Below, piece after piece: positions 33,081 through 44,000 of a DNA stretch of 64,000 nt (its first letter is position 1; every line of letters starts with the position of its first letter). A model generated the notes under the pieces. That model saw nothing but the letters and a program-made list of their open reading frames with translations, was not told where the DNA came from and did no database searches. Both the position numbers and the translations under genes were made by a program. Where the stretch lies: assembly GCA_020086605.1 (NCBI GenBank), contig JACBWW010000044.1, positions 6,316,202 through 6,380,201 on the forward strand, in the 5' to 3' direction. Source of the DNA: Lanius collurio (Eukaryota > Chordata > Aves > Passeriformes > Laniidae).

Positions 33081-33980
33081 TTTCTTTTTCCGCTTTGCTG
33101 TGTTCTTGCTTTCACTTTCGGTTTTTCTCGCTCTCGCGCTGGAGCTGCCGCAGCCAGGACCGCCGGGGCCAGGGCGGCCAGTGCGTTCCTGTCACAGGGT
33201 TTTGACTCCTCGGGATCACACGTGGGGCTGCGCGGGTCCAGTCTGGCCGTGCTGCTGCACTCCACCACTGTCGTCTGCCCCACCTTCAGCCACCTCTGCA
33301 CCACCACTCGGCGCTGTGCTCACTTCTCCTCTGGAGCTCAGTGCAGCTGCTCCACGCATTCCAGGCTCTAGCATGGCTGCATGGCCACGCCCTGTGAGGC
33401 GTTCACATGTGTGTGGTTTTGTACCGCCGGCACTGCCGCTGATGCTGCTGCTGCTGGCTACAGACGTGCTGCTGCTGGGCGTTAGCTCTATTCCCTTCTT
33501 GCCACCATGCTGTTCAAGTGCCTCCGGCTCGGCATGGCTCACTGCGGTCGCCATAGTGACTGCCACTATCGCCGCTGCCTTTCCCGGCGCGGGGCTCAGG
33601 CTTGGACTGTCGCACACCACAAAGCACGGGGTGGCCATCACCGGGTCACGCCTCTTCCACCGCTGCTCTTGCTGCTGCCCTCGCTGCTCGCTCTGCTGCT
33701 CAAGCCTCTACTCTCACAGCTCGCTTTTTGCCTTTTTTGGCAGCTATTTCTACTAGCTCTCCTTTTTTATTCACTGTAAGAATACCTCGGCGACCCCTAG
33801 GAATGCACTCTCGCATCCAGCATCTTCGTCATCGCTCTCTCGACCGCTGTCACTCGGGAGTGCACTCCGATACAGGGATGGGGGCTGGGCGCCTCCACCG
33901 CAGGCACCTCTGTCACGGGCACCTCTGCTGCTTGCACCTCTGGGACTGAGTATGTGCTTTATGAGAACATCTTCAATTGC
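33081..33980 (-). other. GC/CpG-rich Ala/Ser/Gly-rich segment, provirus 2
   Basis: The minus-strand frame at 33641-33216 (141 codons) is rich in Ala, Ser, Gly and Glu (for example GGAEVAEGGADDSGG). The frame at 33307-33047 is Ala-rich and becomes Lys/Arg-rich (PAREREKPKVKA, then GKRKK) just before the cold-shock block. The upstream frame 33998-33771 has an acidic run (SGRESDDEDAG). This resembles an Ala/Pro-rich Y-box N-terminus joined to a Gag-derived linker, now in broken frames. The plus-strand frame at 33100-33756 (218 codons) is a shadow of GC-rich DNA. Confidence 0.65.
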
Positions 33981-34022
33981 AAAAGATGCTAAGATCAATT
34001 CTACTACTATTCCACTTCTTGA

Positions 34023-34280
34023 CTAAATCATAATCAACTTATTGATTTCTTTACAAAAATTGTCCTCTCTAGGTACAGGAAAACCAACATAAAAAATTAA
34101 GTCTCGAGTGACATAAAAGAAATTCTTGAAAAGCCAGTTGAAGAAGCGTTCTAAATATCCTGGGTCCACTTTTGCATTTTGTTGCGCTAGTATTTCTTTC
34201 ACTTCCAAGTACATTTTTCTCTGTGGCTCAGATAGCCACAACTCCTCTGATTTCTCCATCTGGTCAGAAAGTACAGTCAA
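34023..34280 (-). pseudogene. Gag matrix-like frame, provirus 2
   Basis: An 85-codon minus-strand frame; the first ATG is at its eighth codon. It contains YLEVKEILAQQ, then LERFFNWLFKNFF, corresponding in order and spacing to KIKKVLEQ...LAWLFND in provirus 1. It probably represents the N-terminal Gag matrix domain of a betaretrovirus-like element. It stops at IMI before the GC-rich segment, so the ancestral frame is broken here. Confidence 0.55.
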
Positions 34281-34363
34281 AACAAGATAATAAGAAAGTT
34301 CAATTACTCAAAATTCACATCGGTGTACTCCGGACCTTTAGAAATCATTTTCAGGGATCGAAT

Positions 34364-34381
34364 GTCCTCATATCGCCACCA
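34364..34381 (-). other. Primer-binding-like site, provirus 2
   Basis: Minus-strand TGGTGGCGATATGAGGAC lies 2 bp inside the 5' LTR and is followed by 'attcgatccc', which resembles the complement of a tRNA T-arm. Which tRNA it matches is not known. Confidence 0.6.
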
Positions 34382-34383
34382 TT

Positions 34384-34675
34384 TGTTGTAATGGGGAATC
34401 CTTAGAACAAGTATAAGACGGCAATGAACTTGGAAGGAAATATGAAGCGATATTTTTGTAGATGTTCAAAGATGTTTTATTCTTCCTGCCACATGGCTGG
34501 AGTTCCCAGGCAGATCCCAGTCATGGGACCCTGCTCTCTTGCCGGGCCTGGGCTCCCAAACCAACCAGTCAGGAACAGGTGTAGGGCACACGTGACATGG
34601 GAGCAGGGGCACGGACAGACCCATACACTGCAGGGTCGCTCCCCCCGGGAACTTCAGGGGAGAGGCACCTCCACA
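34384..34675 (-). repeat. 5' LTR of provirus 2
   Basis: 292 bp, TGTGGAGGTGCC...CCATTACAACA on the minus strand, matching the split 3' LTR. AATAAA on the minus strand at 34476-34481. Confidence 0.92.
34476..34481 (-). promoter_or_regulatory. Poly(A) signal in 5' LTR, provirus 2
   Basis: AATAAA on the minus strand in 'gaataaaacatc', at the equivalent place to the AATAAA in provirus 1 and in the 3' LTR (32207-32212). Confidence 0.6.
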
Positions 34676-34850
34676 CTTGTGGTGTATTCTGACTATATCT
34701 ACATACCATATTTATGCCCTCTGATAAAGCTGCTAGTTATTTTTTGTGTTTTGATGCTGAAGGCCTAGGTGAAAGAAAACCTATGGAGAAGTAGAACTCT
34801 AGCTTTAGACTTACATAATCCTTTTCTCCTCATTTCTGGCTTGTAAAAGG

Positions 34851-35081
34851 TCATAGAGTAATAAAATCCTAGAATGGTTTGGGTTAGAAGCGGCCTAAAG
34901 ACCATCTCATTTCAACCCCCCATGCCATGGGCAGGGACACCTTCCACAATCCCAGGTTTCTCCCAGCCCTGTCCAGCCTGGCTTTCGACACTTCCAGGGA
35001 TGGGGCAGCCACAGCTTCTCTGGGCAATCTGTGCCAGGACCTCATATCCTCTCAGGGAAGAATTCCTTACTAATATCTAAA
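34851..35081 (-). mobile_element. CR1 LINE 3' end
   Basis: Plus strand reads the complement of a songbird-type CR1 terminus: 'tagaatggtttgggttagaa', 'caaccccccatgccatggg', 'cagggacaccttccac', 'cttccagggatggggcag' and 'ccacagcttctctgggcaa', ending near 'actaatatctaa'. The 3' terminal repeat is at the left end ('tcatagagtaataaaatcc'). About 230 bp, 5'-truncated as is usual for CR1. Confidence 0.95.
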
Positions 35082-38000
35082 GAATAAACCATCAGAACCA
35101 TCCAGCTTTGTCTTTCAAAAAACATTTCTTAGATCACTTTTCTTTTTCCTTAATATGTATCAGATTTTGTCCTAGTTCTCTGGGGTGTTGAGAAGCTTCA
35201 ATAATATTTGTGCCAGGTTTCTAAAAAGTGCTGGAGTCTAGGTGGAATTGATCAAGGGAAACTTCAAACACTCAGTGTAAAGCAGTAAGGAATACAGGCA
35301 GGTGTCATATTAATCAAGCACATCAAGATGAACATTTACTGTCCTGGCCAATTCCAGTCAAAAGTGTGGTCCAGGTGTCTGAAACTCCTCCCATTTCTGT
35401 GACAATGTTGTGACCAGCACCTTTGGGGAGCCACAACCAACCTGTCCTGCAAACATTGGTGCTGTAGGTCCACCCCACTACTTTAGAGAGCAGAGCACAT
35501 CTCACTTGCTGTTTCGGAGGTTCCTCCCTACATCTGCATCAGTGGCTGGTCTACATATTCTGTTCCTAAAAGCTCTCCTCTGCATTGGCACAAACCATCC
35601 TTGCATTCTTTTTCCAGGCGGGCTGTACATGTGGGAAAAGTTTTAAGTGCCTGAATGGACAATGTCAAGGTTTGAGTCCTCCTTAACTGACTGTCCTAAT
35701 CCGTTCACAGGAGAAAAAAATATCTGTTTGTGACCTGTTTTGGCTTCATCTGACTATTTGGAAGTTAACATTCAGTGTAGAGCTAACACCAAGTGGGGCT
35801 GTGATGGCTCTTAAGGAAAGAAATCCACCATTTGGACAAGTGTAAGCCACAGGAGCAGGGATAATTGGAATTGTCAACATACTGTGGTTTGCAGCTCCAT
35901 GGCCTTCCATGCCTCAGTCATCTGAATATGATGAGAAAAACACAGGAGAACAGCCAACATAAAATAAAAGAATATGAAGTATTGTAGACTGGATCCAGTA
36001 TATTTTAAGAAAAATGTTCCATCAAAACTCAGTGATTATTTGGCATTAAATGGAGCTTGCATTTTTAGAAAGGTTGTATTTTTCAAAATCAGCCTCAGAC
36101 TGATCTCCACATAGCCCCTACTTAGTGAGTTGAATATACTGTGCTGCCCAGTGGCATGGGAACAGCTCAGCTGCGTGGGGCTTCTGAAGCACCTTTTACT
36201 ATCCAAAAGGTACTTTTACCTTACACCTGAGCTGTTTTCCTTGTGCTGAGCTGTTTTATGCTATGATTAATTTTTTATTGTTCTTTACATGTGACACTCT
36301 GGATTGATTGATCTTTTATGCATGCAGAAGAATAGTTAGAGGCTGTAGAGAGCAGGTCTTTTTAAAGAAAAATACAAGAGAGTTCTATTCTGTATGTTTA
36401 TTCATTGTTAATATTCATTAGTAATTTACCTCTTTATAGAAAGAGTGCCTTTTTTATTTCTATTTGCATCTTGTTTTTTCTACTCAGAGCAGTTTAAGGT
36501 TTTTCTGAGGTTGCTTGAAGGACTAAAGCTCATGGCCTACTCTTTATAATACTCAGATAAGGTTCTTGTCATTCCCCCTCTTTATTTAAACCATATTTTT
36601 TCTATCATTCACTGGCAAATTACCAATCTGAAAGTTGCATCCTTGCCATAAAGTTACAGTAAGGTTGAGGTTATTGTCATCTGTCTCTAGATAGCTTGGT
36701 TGTTTAGAAATCCAATGTGTAGGCTCCCTGGTTTGACAGAAAAAAACAACTTAATGAAGCACATGTAGTGCTAAGAACACTATATAGAGCGCAGGTATCA
36801 GATAAATTGTAAGGTCAAAGTCTTCTTGGAAACCAGAATGCTCAATAGCTCTGAAAATGAAGCAAAAGCTATCAAAAGACTTTTGTACCTGGGAAAAATA
36901 TATAGTTAAATACTTGCACAAAACTTGCTACATCAGTGAGTGACCTCTTATATTCTTGTCTTGGCCCATGCCACACTGGCGGTCAAAACTCAGAAAACAG
37001 TGATATTTCTTGTTCATTTTGGGATGTGCAGGTAGCTTTTGATTATTCATTCTTGGTTTGATGTTTGTTTTTTTCTCAATCATTAAAATAACATCATTTT
37101 TAACTAGAGAATTGATGTCATTATTTTAAAAAATCTGAAAAAAATAACCAGAGATTGAGGGGTTTCTTGTGGTGCTGAGCAAAAAGAAACTGATCTTAAA
37201 AAATCATTTAAAAAACATAATTTCTTGATGAAAACTTCTTCATCTGGGTAATTGCCACTTTTGTGTATTCATCCTCTGGTATTTATCTTCATTAAAGTAC
37301 AGGAGTGTGCTTTAACGAGGTTTAGCACCCCATAAACACTAAACTTTTCCTTGCACTAATGGATATAAATTTTAAAAAGCAAGACAGTGCAATCCAACAG
37401 ATCTGATGAGGGGTGGATGATTATATGCACTTCAGGGGACTGTCTGAATGACATCTGTGGACACAGGAGGTGCACAGACAGCCCACTTTGCTGCGCAGGT
37501 CACAGCACAAGGCTTCCTTCTTGCTTCTATCAGTGATTTTGCCTGATTCTTGGGGGCAGAATTGTGCAGAAATTCTGCAGTGGATGAAAACCACCGCAGT
37601 TTTCTCCCATTTATGATCATCGGGGGTGCTTTTTGAAAAAAAATTTGCAAAAATGTTTATTTTCACAGCTGACAGCACTGATTTTCTGACTGGGTTCTGT
37701 TTCTAGATCACATCAGCTGGTGTGTGTAACAGACCGGATGAAGGTGGCACCCGGCTGACTTGCTGAAGTTGTCACTCCAGTGCACACATCCTCTCAATCT
37801 GCCTCCCCAAGGCTGCCAGAAATGCTGCTTCACCAACTTGATGCTTGAAAGGGAGAAAAAACAACAAGAACAAAGTTTACCTTGAAACTTACCTTGTTAG
37901 GTTTTCTGGTGGCCACTCTCTGCAAGGCTGTAGCTATGCACCAGCAGGGAGTACAACAGAAATGCTGGCATTCCTTTAAAGCAGGAGGAGCATCCTCTCC

Positions 38001-41000
38001 AGTGAGCAGGCAAAATGTTCAAAATACATCCAACATGCTTCTGATGGAGACCAGACAACATCAGAGCTGCAGCCCTGGGACCCTATGGCCAGCAGGAAAT
38101 GTGGATACAAAACCTCTGCTCTGCATGGATAAATATCTTCTTTTGGAACATATGTTCTCTTAATTCGCTCAGCCAGAACTGGCTCATCACAGCAGGAGGG
38201 GAAGCACTTTCTGCTTTTTCTTTGTCACTTAACAATATTACTTTGTTCATCTCACTAATTTCCCACTGTGGTGGGTCCAGCCTGTGTGCAGGAACTGTGA
38301 ATGCTTGTTTAGTCACCACTCTCATTTTTAATCAAACTTGAATGGAAAACCTCATTGTTCCTCACTGTAATTAGTCCGCTTGAGGCTACTCTGGGGAAAT
38401 TGTCACATATGAAGGTAAACCAGGTGAGGAAAAAAGGAATAAACAGCTTCCAAAGGTGGTGTCTAAGAGTGCTAATGGAAGAAGGTGGATGGCTTTGAAT
38501 GTATTTGCAGTGCCATTACCTAAGCCCCATGGATATTTATAAGAGTTGAGGTGGTCACTGGAGGGGGGATCTGACTCTGCTCTGAACACAGGCAGCTGCT
38601 GTGAATGATAGCAGCAGCACCAAGCTGTGACAGACCCTCTCAGGGGCCAGCTGGGCCTATGCCAGGGTAAAAACTAGTGTCTTTCTAAGAAAAGTACTCA
38701 TTAATGAGGAGGGAAGAGTTTAGGTGTGGCTGGCTTGGTTAGATTCTGACATATCTGGCAGTTTAACAATAAGGTTTTGGTGAAAGGAAGTTATCAATAT
38801 ATTTGCCTCAAGGGTGTGCATGTTGTTTGTTGCCTGTGACTCTGCACAGGATATTATTTCAACAGAGAGCTGGGCTTTGTGCATTGCATGCCTGAAAGAA
38901 AATTTCAGCTACAGTGCCCACAGTAGTCTTCCCAAAGTCAGCAAGAGAAATGGTCACAGCAGCAGGATCCCCCACAACTCTCTTCAACATGAGTTTGTCT
39001 TTGGCTTGCTTTTATCCTCCCTTTGGAAGAAGGAGTGTCAGGAGGGACTGGCTGAATTTTAACTCTGTCTTGGAGTACTATGTCTGAAAACAACAGCACT
39101 AACTCCAGCAATACCTTACCTCACTGCAAGTCCCAGCACAGGAAAAAGCAAGCTGTTAAAGGGGGTAGCACAGGGAAGGAAGGCTCACCCAGCCGATCTC
39201 CAGCACACCAGGATCCATCCCTGCCCTGCACAGAGGCTTATCTGCACAGCAATGGATCCACTTCTTGTCTTTTACAGACCCCAGATCATCTTTCCCGTAT
39301 CAGTCACAGTGCCCTTGCCATACACTCAGCAAGCTTTCTTTCATTTCATTTATTTCTCATTCTTACTTTAGACCATTGTCACCCTTAACTTAATTTTTCT
39401 TGGTCTTCTACATTTTGAGAGGAGAGTAACCAAAGCAGAACACAGTTTTCAAACTGTAGATACCAGGTGAACTACTATATTGTAAAACATCTTTTCTGTG
39501 CTCTATTCCTGTCCAAATGGTTCCTAATAAATAATTTATTTTCTAACTCCACAGAAGCATTGATCTGTGTTTTCCTGGGACTGGCTGTTGCAGTGTTCAT
39601 CTCCATCCCCATGGCTCTGTGTGTAAAGCTGTCTGTCTCTTTTCCCACACACATCCCTCTTACTTTGCCTATATTGAATTTCCTTACCTTCAATCATGAC
39701 TCCTTTCACAATTACACTGCTCCTTAGCTTACTATTCTGATGGTTTAGTAACATCTGCAGATTTTTGCACCAGTTCCCAATGACTAAGAAAAGGCTGGAG
39801 GCTGTCCCCAATATGTGGATGAGCCTGCCATGATTTATCTCTTTTTCCAAACAGCTTTCTGCAAATTTTGAGCAGTAGGAATGTAGCTGTGGTTCTGAGC
39901 TGACCACCTAAGATCCTGGCATATTCCAACCTGCATCTCTGAAGAAGAAGACTGGACCAAAGGATAAATCCATTCTGCTGGCATTAGTCAGGGAAATGTT
40001 GGGTCACTACAAAGCATTTAACTTCTTTATGCCAGTTTTCACAACTCTAGTTGCCTGAGAACCCCAGGGAAACATGGTGAGACAACAAATTTTACGTGAC
40101 ACCAGTGTCCATACTCAGCTGGAGGATGATGACCATGGGGTAGCTGAGCCTTCTGCTCCATTGTTCCCAAATATTTACAGCTCTGTACTTACAGTCCCTG
40201 TTCCTTCTCTGAAAATCTCCCATGAAGCCAAAGTCAGTATTGTATCGATGGGTGGAATGTAGAATATTCATTACACACTATAAAGTGCAAATTAATTGTG
40301 ATGGTGTACATTTCTGGATATTTGTAGTCTATTATCTGTAGACATATTTTTAGGATAGAGGGACTTTAGGCTGAGGAGTAGTGCCCCTTTATGGAAAATT
40401 ACTGAAACCATGGAAATGGATTTTAAGGTGTACATCATTTGCTACATGCAGCTAACAAGCAAGAGGCGAAATTTCATGGTTTTTCCATTTAAATGCTCCT
40501 GTCTTTCAGTTGAAACTGTTTTTTTTCTAATAAGTCCCAATTCATGCTGCTCCTTATCTTGTCCAAATAACTCCTTTGTCATTTAGAAGTGCATGCAAGT
40601 CTGACACAACTACACACAGACTTATATTGAGAAATTGGATTTCAAGTTACCAATCCAGTGAATGACAACAGATTCAGTAAGGCCAGGCATGACATCAATT
40701 AATATTTTAGTAGAGTGTTCTCATACTGCTTCACTGTAAGGGAGAAATTGCCTTTCAAGTTCACAAATTAATACAGAAAATGAATCTGCTGCTGAGGTAA
40801 AGAAATAGTCATGGAATCTGGAGAAGGTAATAATGAAAGGAATGCTCCCAGATAGATCTATTGTATTTTGCAGCAGCCTAGATAACCTCGAGCAATCTGT
40901 GAAGTCTGGTCATGAATATAAAGCCAAATGTGCATTAGGGAAATACTTTACTGCTGAGTGCATAATGTCTTTACAAAGAGAATTGTACAAAGCAGAGTCT

Positions 41001-44000
41001 TTAGACTTCTACTTTTCTGAAGTCTTGGTCGTGCTTAATATTTTTTGTATATACTCTTATAACTCCTGAGAGCCTTTTGTTTTGCAGGGGTGGCTTAGAT
41101 CCACTGGTTTGGGTTCATTTGCTCTGTCACGGCCTGGACCATGCACAACCAAACCCCCATCAGTGCCATCATGATAAAGCATTTCCCTCTCACTCTTTGA
41201 TGGTCAGCTCAGAGTCAAGGACAGTAAAATATTGCCTGCTTTTAAAAGGATGCATTGAAGAGAGGTTTCTCTCTTTCCACCCCCATTGTTCCTCTGAAGG
41301 GCAGTGAAGGGCAGGTCTCAGCACCTTGGTGCTCAGATTTAATGAGTCACACTTTTACAGCTCTCCACAGTTTGCAGTATATGGACAAGAGAACACCCTG
41401 AGGTTTGCAGGCTTTCAAGTGAAAGCAACATCAGTTCCCTCAGGGTTACCTAAAGTTAAGTGTAGAAAGAAAAGTGTGTGTGCCTGGGGGGTTTTCTGTT
41501 TTCCAAATCTGGTTGGTCCTGACCACTTTCTCAATTATGCTTATCCTCCTGTTCTGCAAAGAGCTTACATCTGCTCAGAACACTTGGAGATTTTAGAGAA
41601 AAAAAAAAAAAAAAACCAAACAAACAACTAGGCAGCACCCTCCCTAGCCCTACAAATGCCAAAATGCTCACTGACAGAGATAGTCTTGGATCTCTGGGAG
41701 AGGGATCATCTACTGAGACAGAGCTGAAGTCCTGAGAACTGAAGGGCTCTATCCCAGAGCTGAGTGACCAAGAAGGAAGGTAAGAATTAATTTAAAGAAA
41801 AATAAAAATCTCTGTGGCTGGCATTCAATACAGGTGTTTGGGTTTTTTTTTTTCTGCCAGAAATACAACCTTGAGCAGTTTCATAGCAATGAGAATGGTC
41901 CTGAAGGCACCTGTCACTCCTCAGGAAAGAACCAACCCTAAGAATTAAATCAGGAGAAAGCAGACATAATAGAAAAATCCACAGAATATACTCAATGCAC
42001 TTAAATGTTCATGAAAGGTGCCAGTGAGTGAAATAGAGTGAAAGAGGATTCTTTGATGCACTCTGGGCTTCTTTAAGTCATGGCAGAGATTTAATTGTGA
42101 CAATGCACCAATTTCTCCAACTGCCTGAAATAGCAGAGGAAAATAAAGCAGATGTTTCCTTAGCAGAATTAAGACCAGAAGAAACACAAGCAGAGATCTA
42201 AATAATTTCTAATCTCATTTTTTATGACACATTTGTGAATTATTTTCATTGTGCACTTGCAATTAGAGAGCAAAACAGATGGTAGGGGTTCAGTTTAAAA
42301 AAAAAAAAAGAAAATATTTCTTTTTGAAGGCAATGGTGCCAAGGATTTATTTACAACATCTGAAAGATGTTTCCCACTTCTCTCTGTAACTGAAGTGTTG
42401 CTCCACTGGCATCAAATGGAAATGAGGGCAGACCTAAGGGCATGGCTGTGCTTAAATCTGTGCATCTGTGCATCCATTCTGACTGAGTCACAGGACTCTG
42501 CATGTACCCTTTTGTTATTCCCTGATGAAAACTTCTCCCCAGTGTCAAATGTGATGAGAACTATGGCAGCTGCACACCGATGTCTTGGTTTGAAGGGAGC
42601 AGGCAGCATTCTGGTCATATATCCTGTGGTTTGCTGGTACAAAATTGTTCTATTGTCTCTCTTGTGTTTCTCACATCACGTATCGCAGGATGAAAGAAGT
42701 CCAGGTGGTTTTGAGAAAAAGCCTTGCAGTCAGTAGTATACCCTTTTCTGAGCACAGTGCCCTACTGAAATAAGTGCCACTGAGTGCAATAATTGAGAAA
42801 AATGCAACAGCTTGCAATTTCCTTGAAATCACATTCATTCCATCTTGGCTGAAGACCCTGAATGAGTCTGTGTTCAAGTTCTTATGTTCCTCAAGTTGGA
42901 CCTAGTGCCATTGACTGGACAATGTGATGCCACAAAAATCAGATATGCCTTTGCAAAAGTGTATGAGCCATACAGATTAACTTTTTAAATTAAATATTAC
43001 TGTGTACATTCAGAAATACTGTAATATTAGGAATCTGTTCTGGTGTTCCTGATTTTGTATTGATATTATTAAAAATACACTTATAGTTGGCCTCCAAAAA
43101 GTCAGAAGAACTGCTTGTCAAGACCCCAAATGACTGGTCACAAAGCAGATTAATGGACTATATATGAAGCATTTCTGTTTTTAAATCCTTAATTTGGGTT
43201 GCACTGTTGGCTTGGCTTGGTTGGTTGTTTTTTTTTTTCCTGAAGTTTTGCTTCTTACTGTGATGACATCTAAGTACCTAAGTTCATACTATGAACAGAC
43301 TTTTAATGACACTTAAAAATCTGAGGCATAGTTTCACCTTCCACTTCTGTTCCCTTTATGGTAGGAACATATTTTACAGATGAGTGGCTCCGGAATATAG
43401 CTCTAGGTGATAATACATAAATAGGTAGAGGGGCATAGCTAATCATAATTCATCATAAAGTTTTGCCTCTAAAGGAAGATACACAGTTGTTGAACAAAAG
43501 GCATTTGGCTGTGAAATGGGCTGTAAAGTCACTGAAATACTATTTTCCAGATGTGAAATTAAAATAGTTATTTGCTTCATTCACCACAGTAGCCAAGAAC
43601 TACACACACTAAAAATCCAGGGTCTGCAAAAATAAATTTCTGACGTGTCCACATCACGTTTCAGTTTTGGGTGTGAAAACGTGTGCTGCAAGATGTGGGG
43701 GGGTTCTATCTTTACTGTAAGGAAATAAATCAGTTCTTTCATTTTCCAAGTTTGGAAGGAAAGAAGGACACATCTGGCAAAGTTTCATATAAGTTAAGTA
43801 GCACCTCTCTCCATGCTCAAATACAGAAATTCACACACTTGGGTCTGAGGCCAGGCCAGTAACAGGCTGCTGGTACTGATGGGGAGACTATGGGTAGGTA
43901 AAACATTCTCAGTTCTGAATCTTGGTGAAAGATGTGACTGGCTTGATGTCTCCACCATGCCTTGCTGTGGGACAGGACTCTGCACAATGAGGAATCCTTG

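Larger units (their letters stand above)
31353..34675 (-). mobile_element. Provirus 2: sister ERVK-like element with captured Y-box domain
   Basis: Same plan as provirus 1 but on the minus strand: 5' LTR at 34384-34675, TGGTGG primer-binding-like site, Gag matrix-like frame, GC-rich Ala/Ser/Gly-rich segment, Y-box cold-shock domain, aromatic/proline-rich tail, polypurine tract, and 3' LTR (31353-31420 plus 32177-32408). The 3' LTR is split by a 756-bp solo LTR. Without that insertion the element is about 2.56 kb. No pol or env is present. The LTRs start TGTGGAGGTGCC, against TGTTGAGGTACC in provirus 1, so the two are related but distinct subfamily members or long diverged. Confidence 0.88.

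Noticed and set aside
33100..33756. 218-codon plus-strand open frame starting with a signal-peptide-like hydrophobic run
   Set aside because: It is antisense to the GC-rich interior of provirus 2, where stops are rare in all frames; the hydrophobic Leu/Ala run is the complement of the Ala/Ser/Glu-rich segment.
39080..39388. 102-codon frame beginning with Ser/Asn-rich residues
   Set aside because: No recognisable domain, and no exon boundaries or conservation evidence visible.
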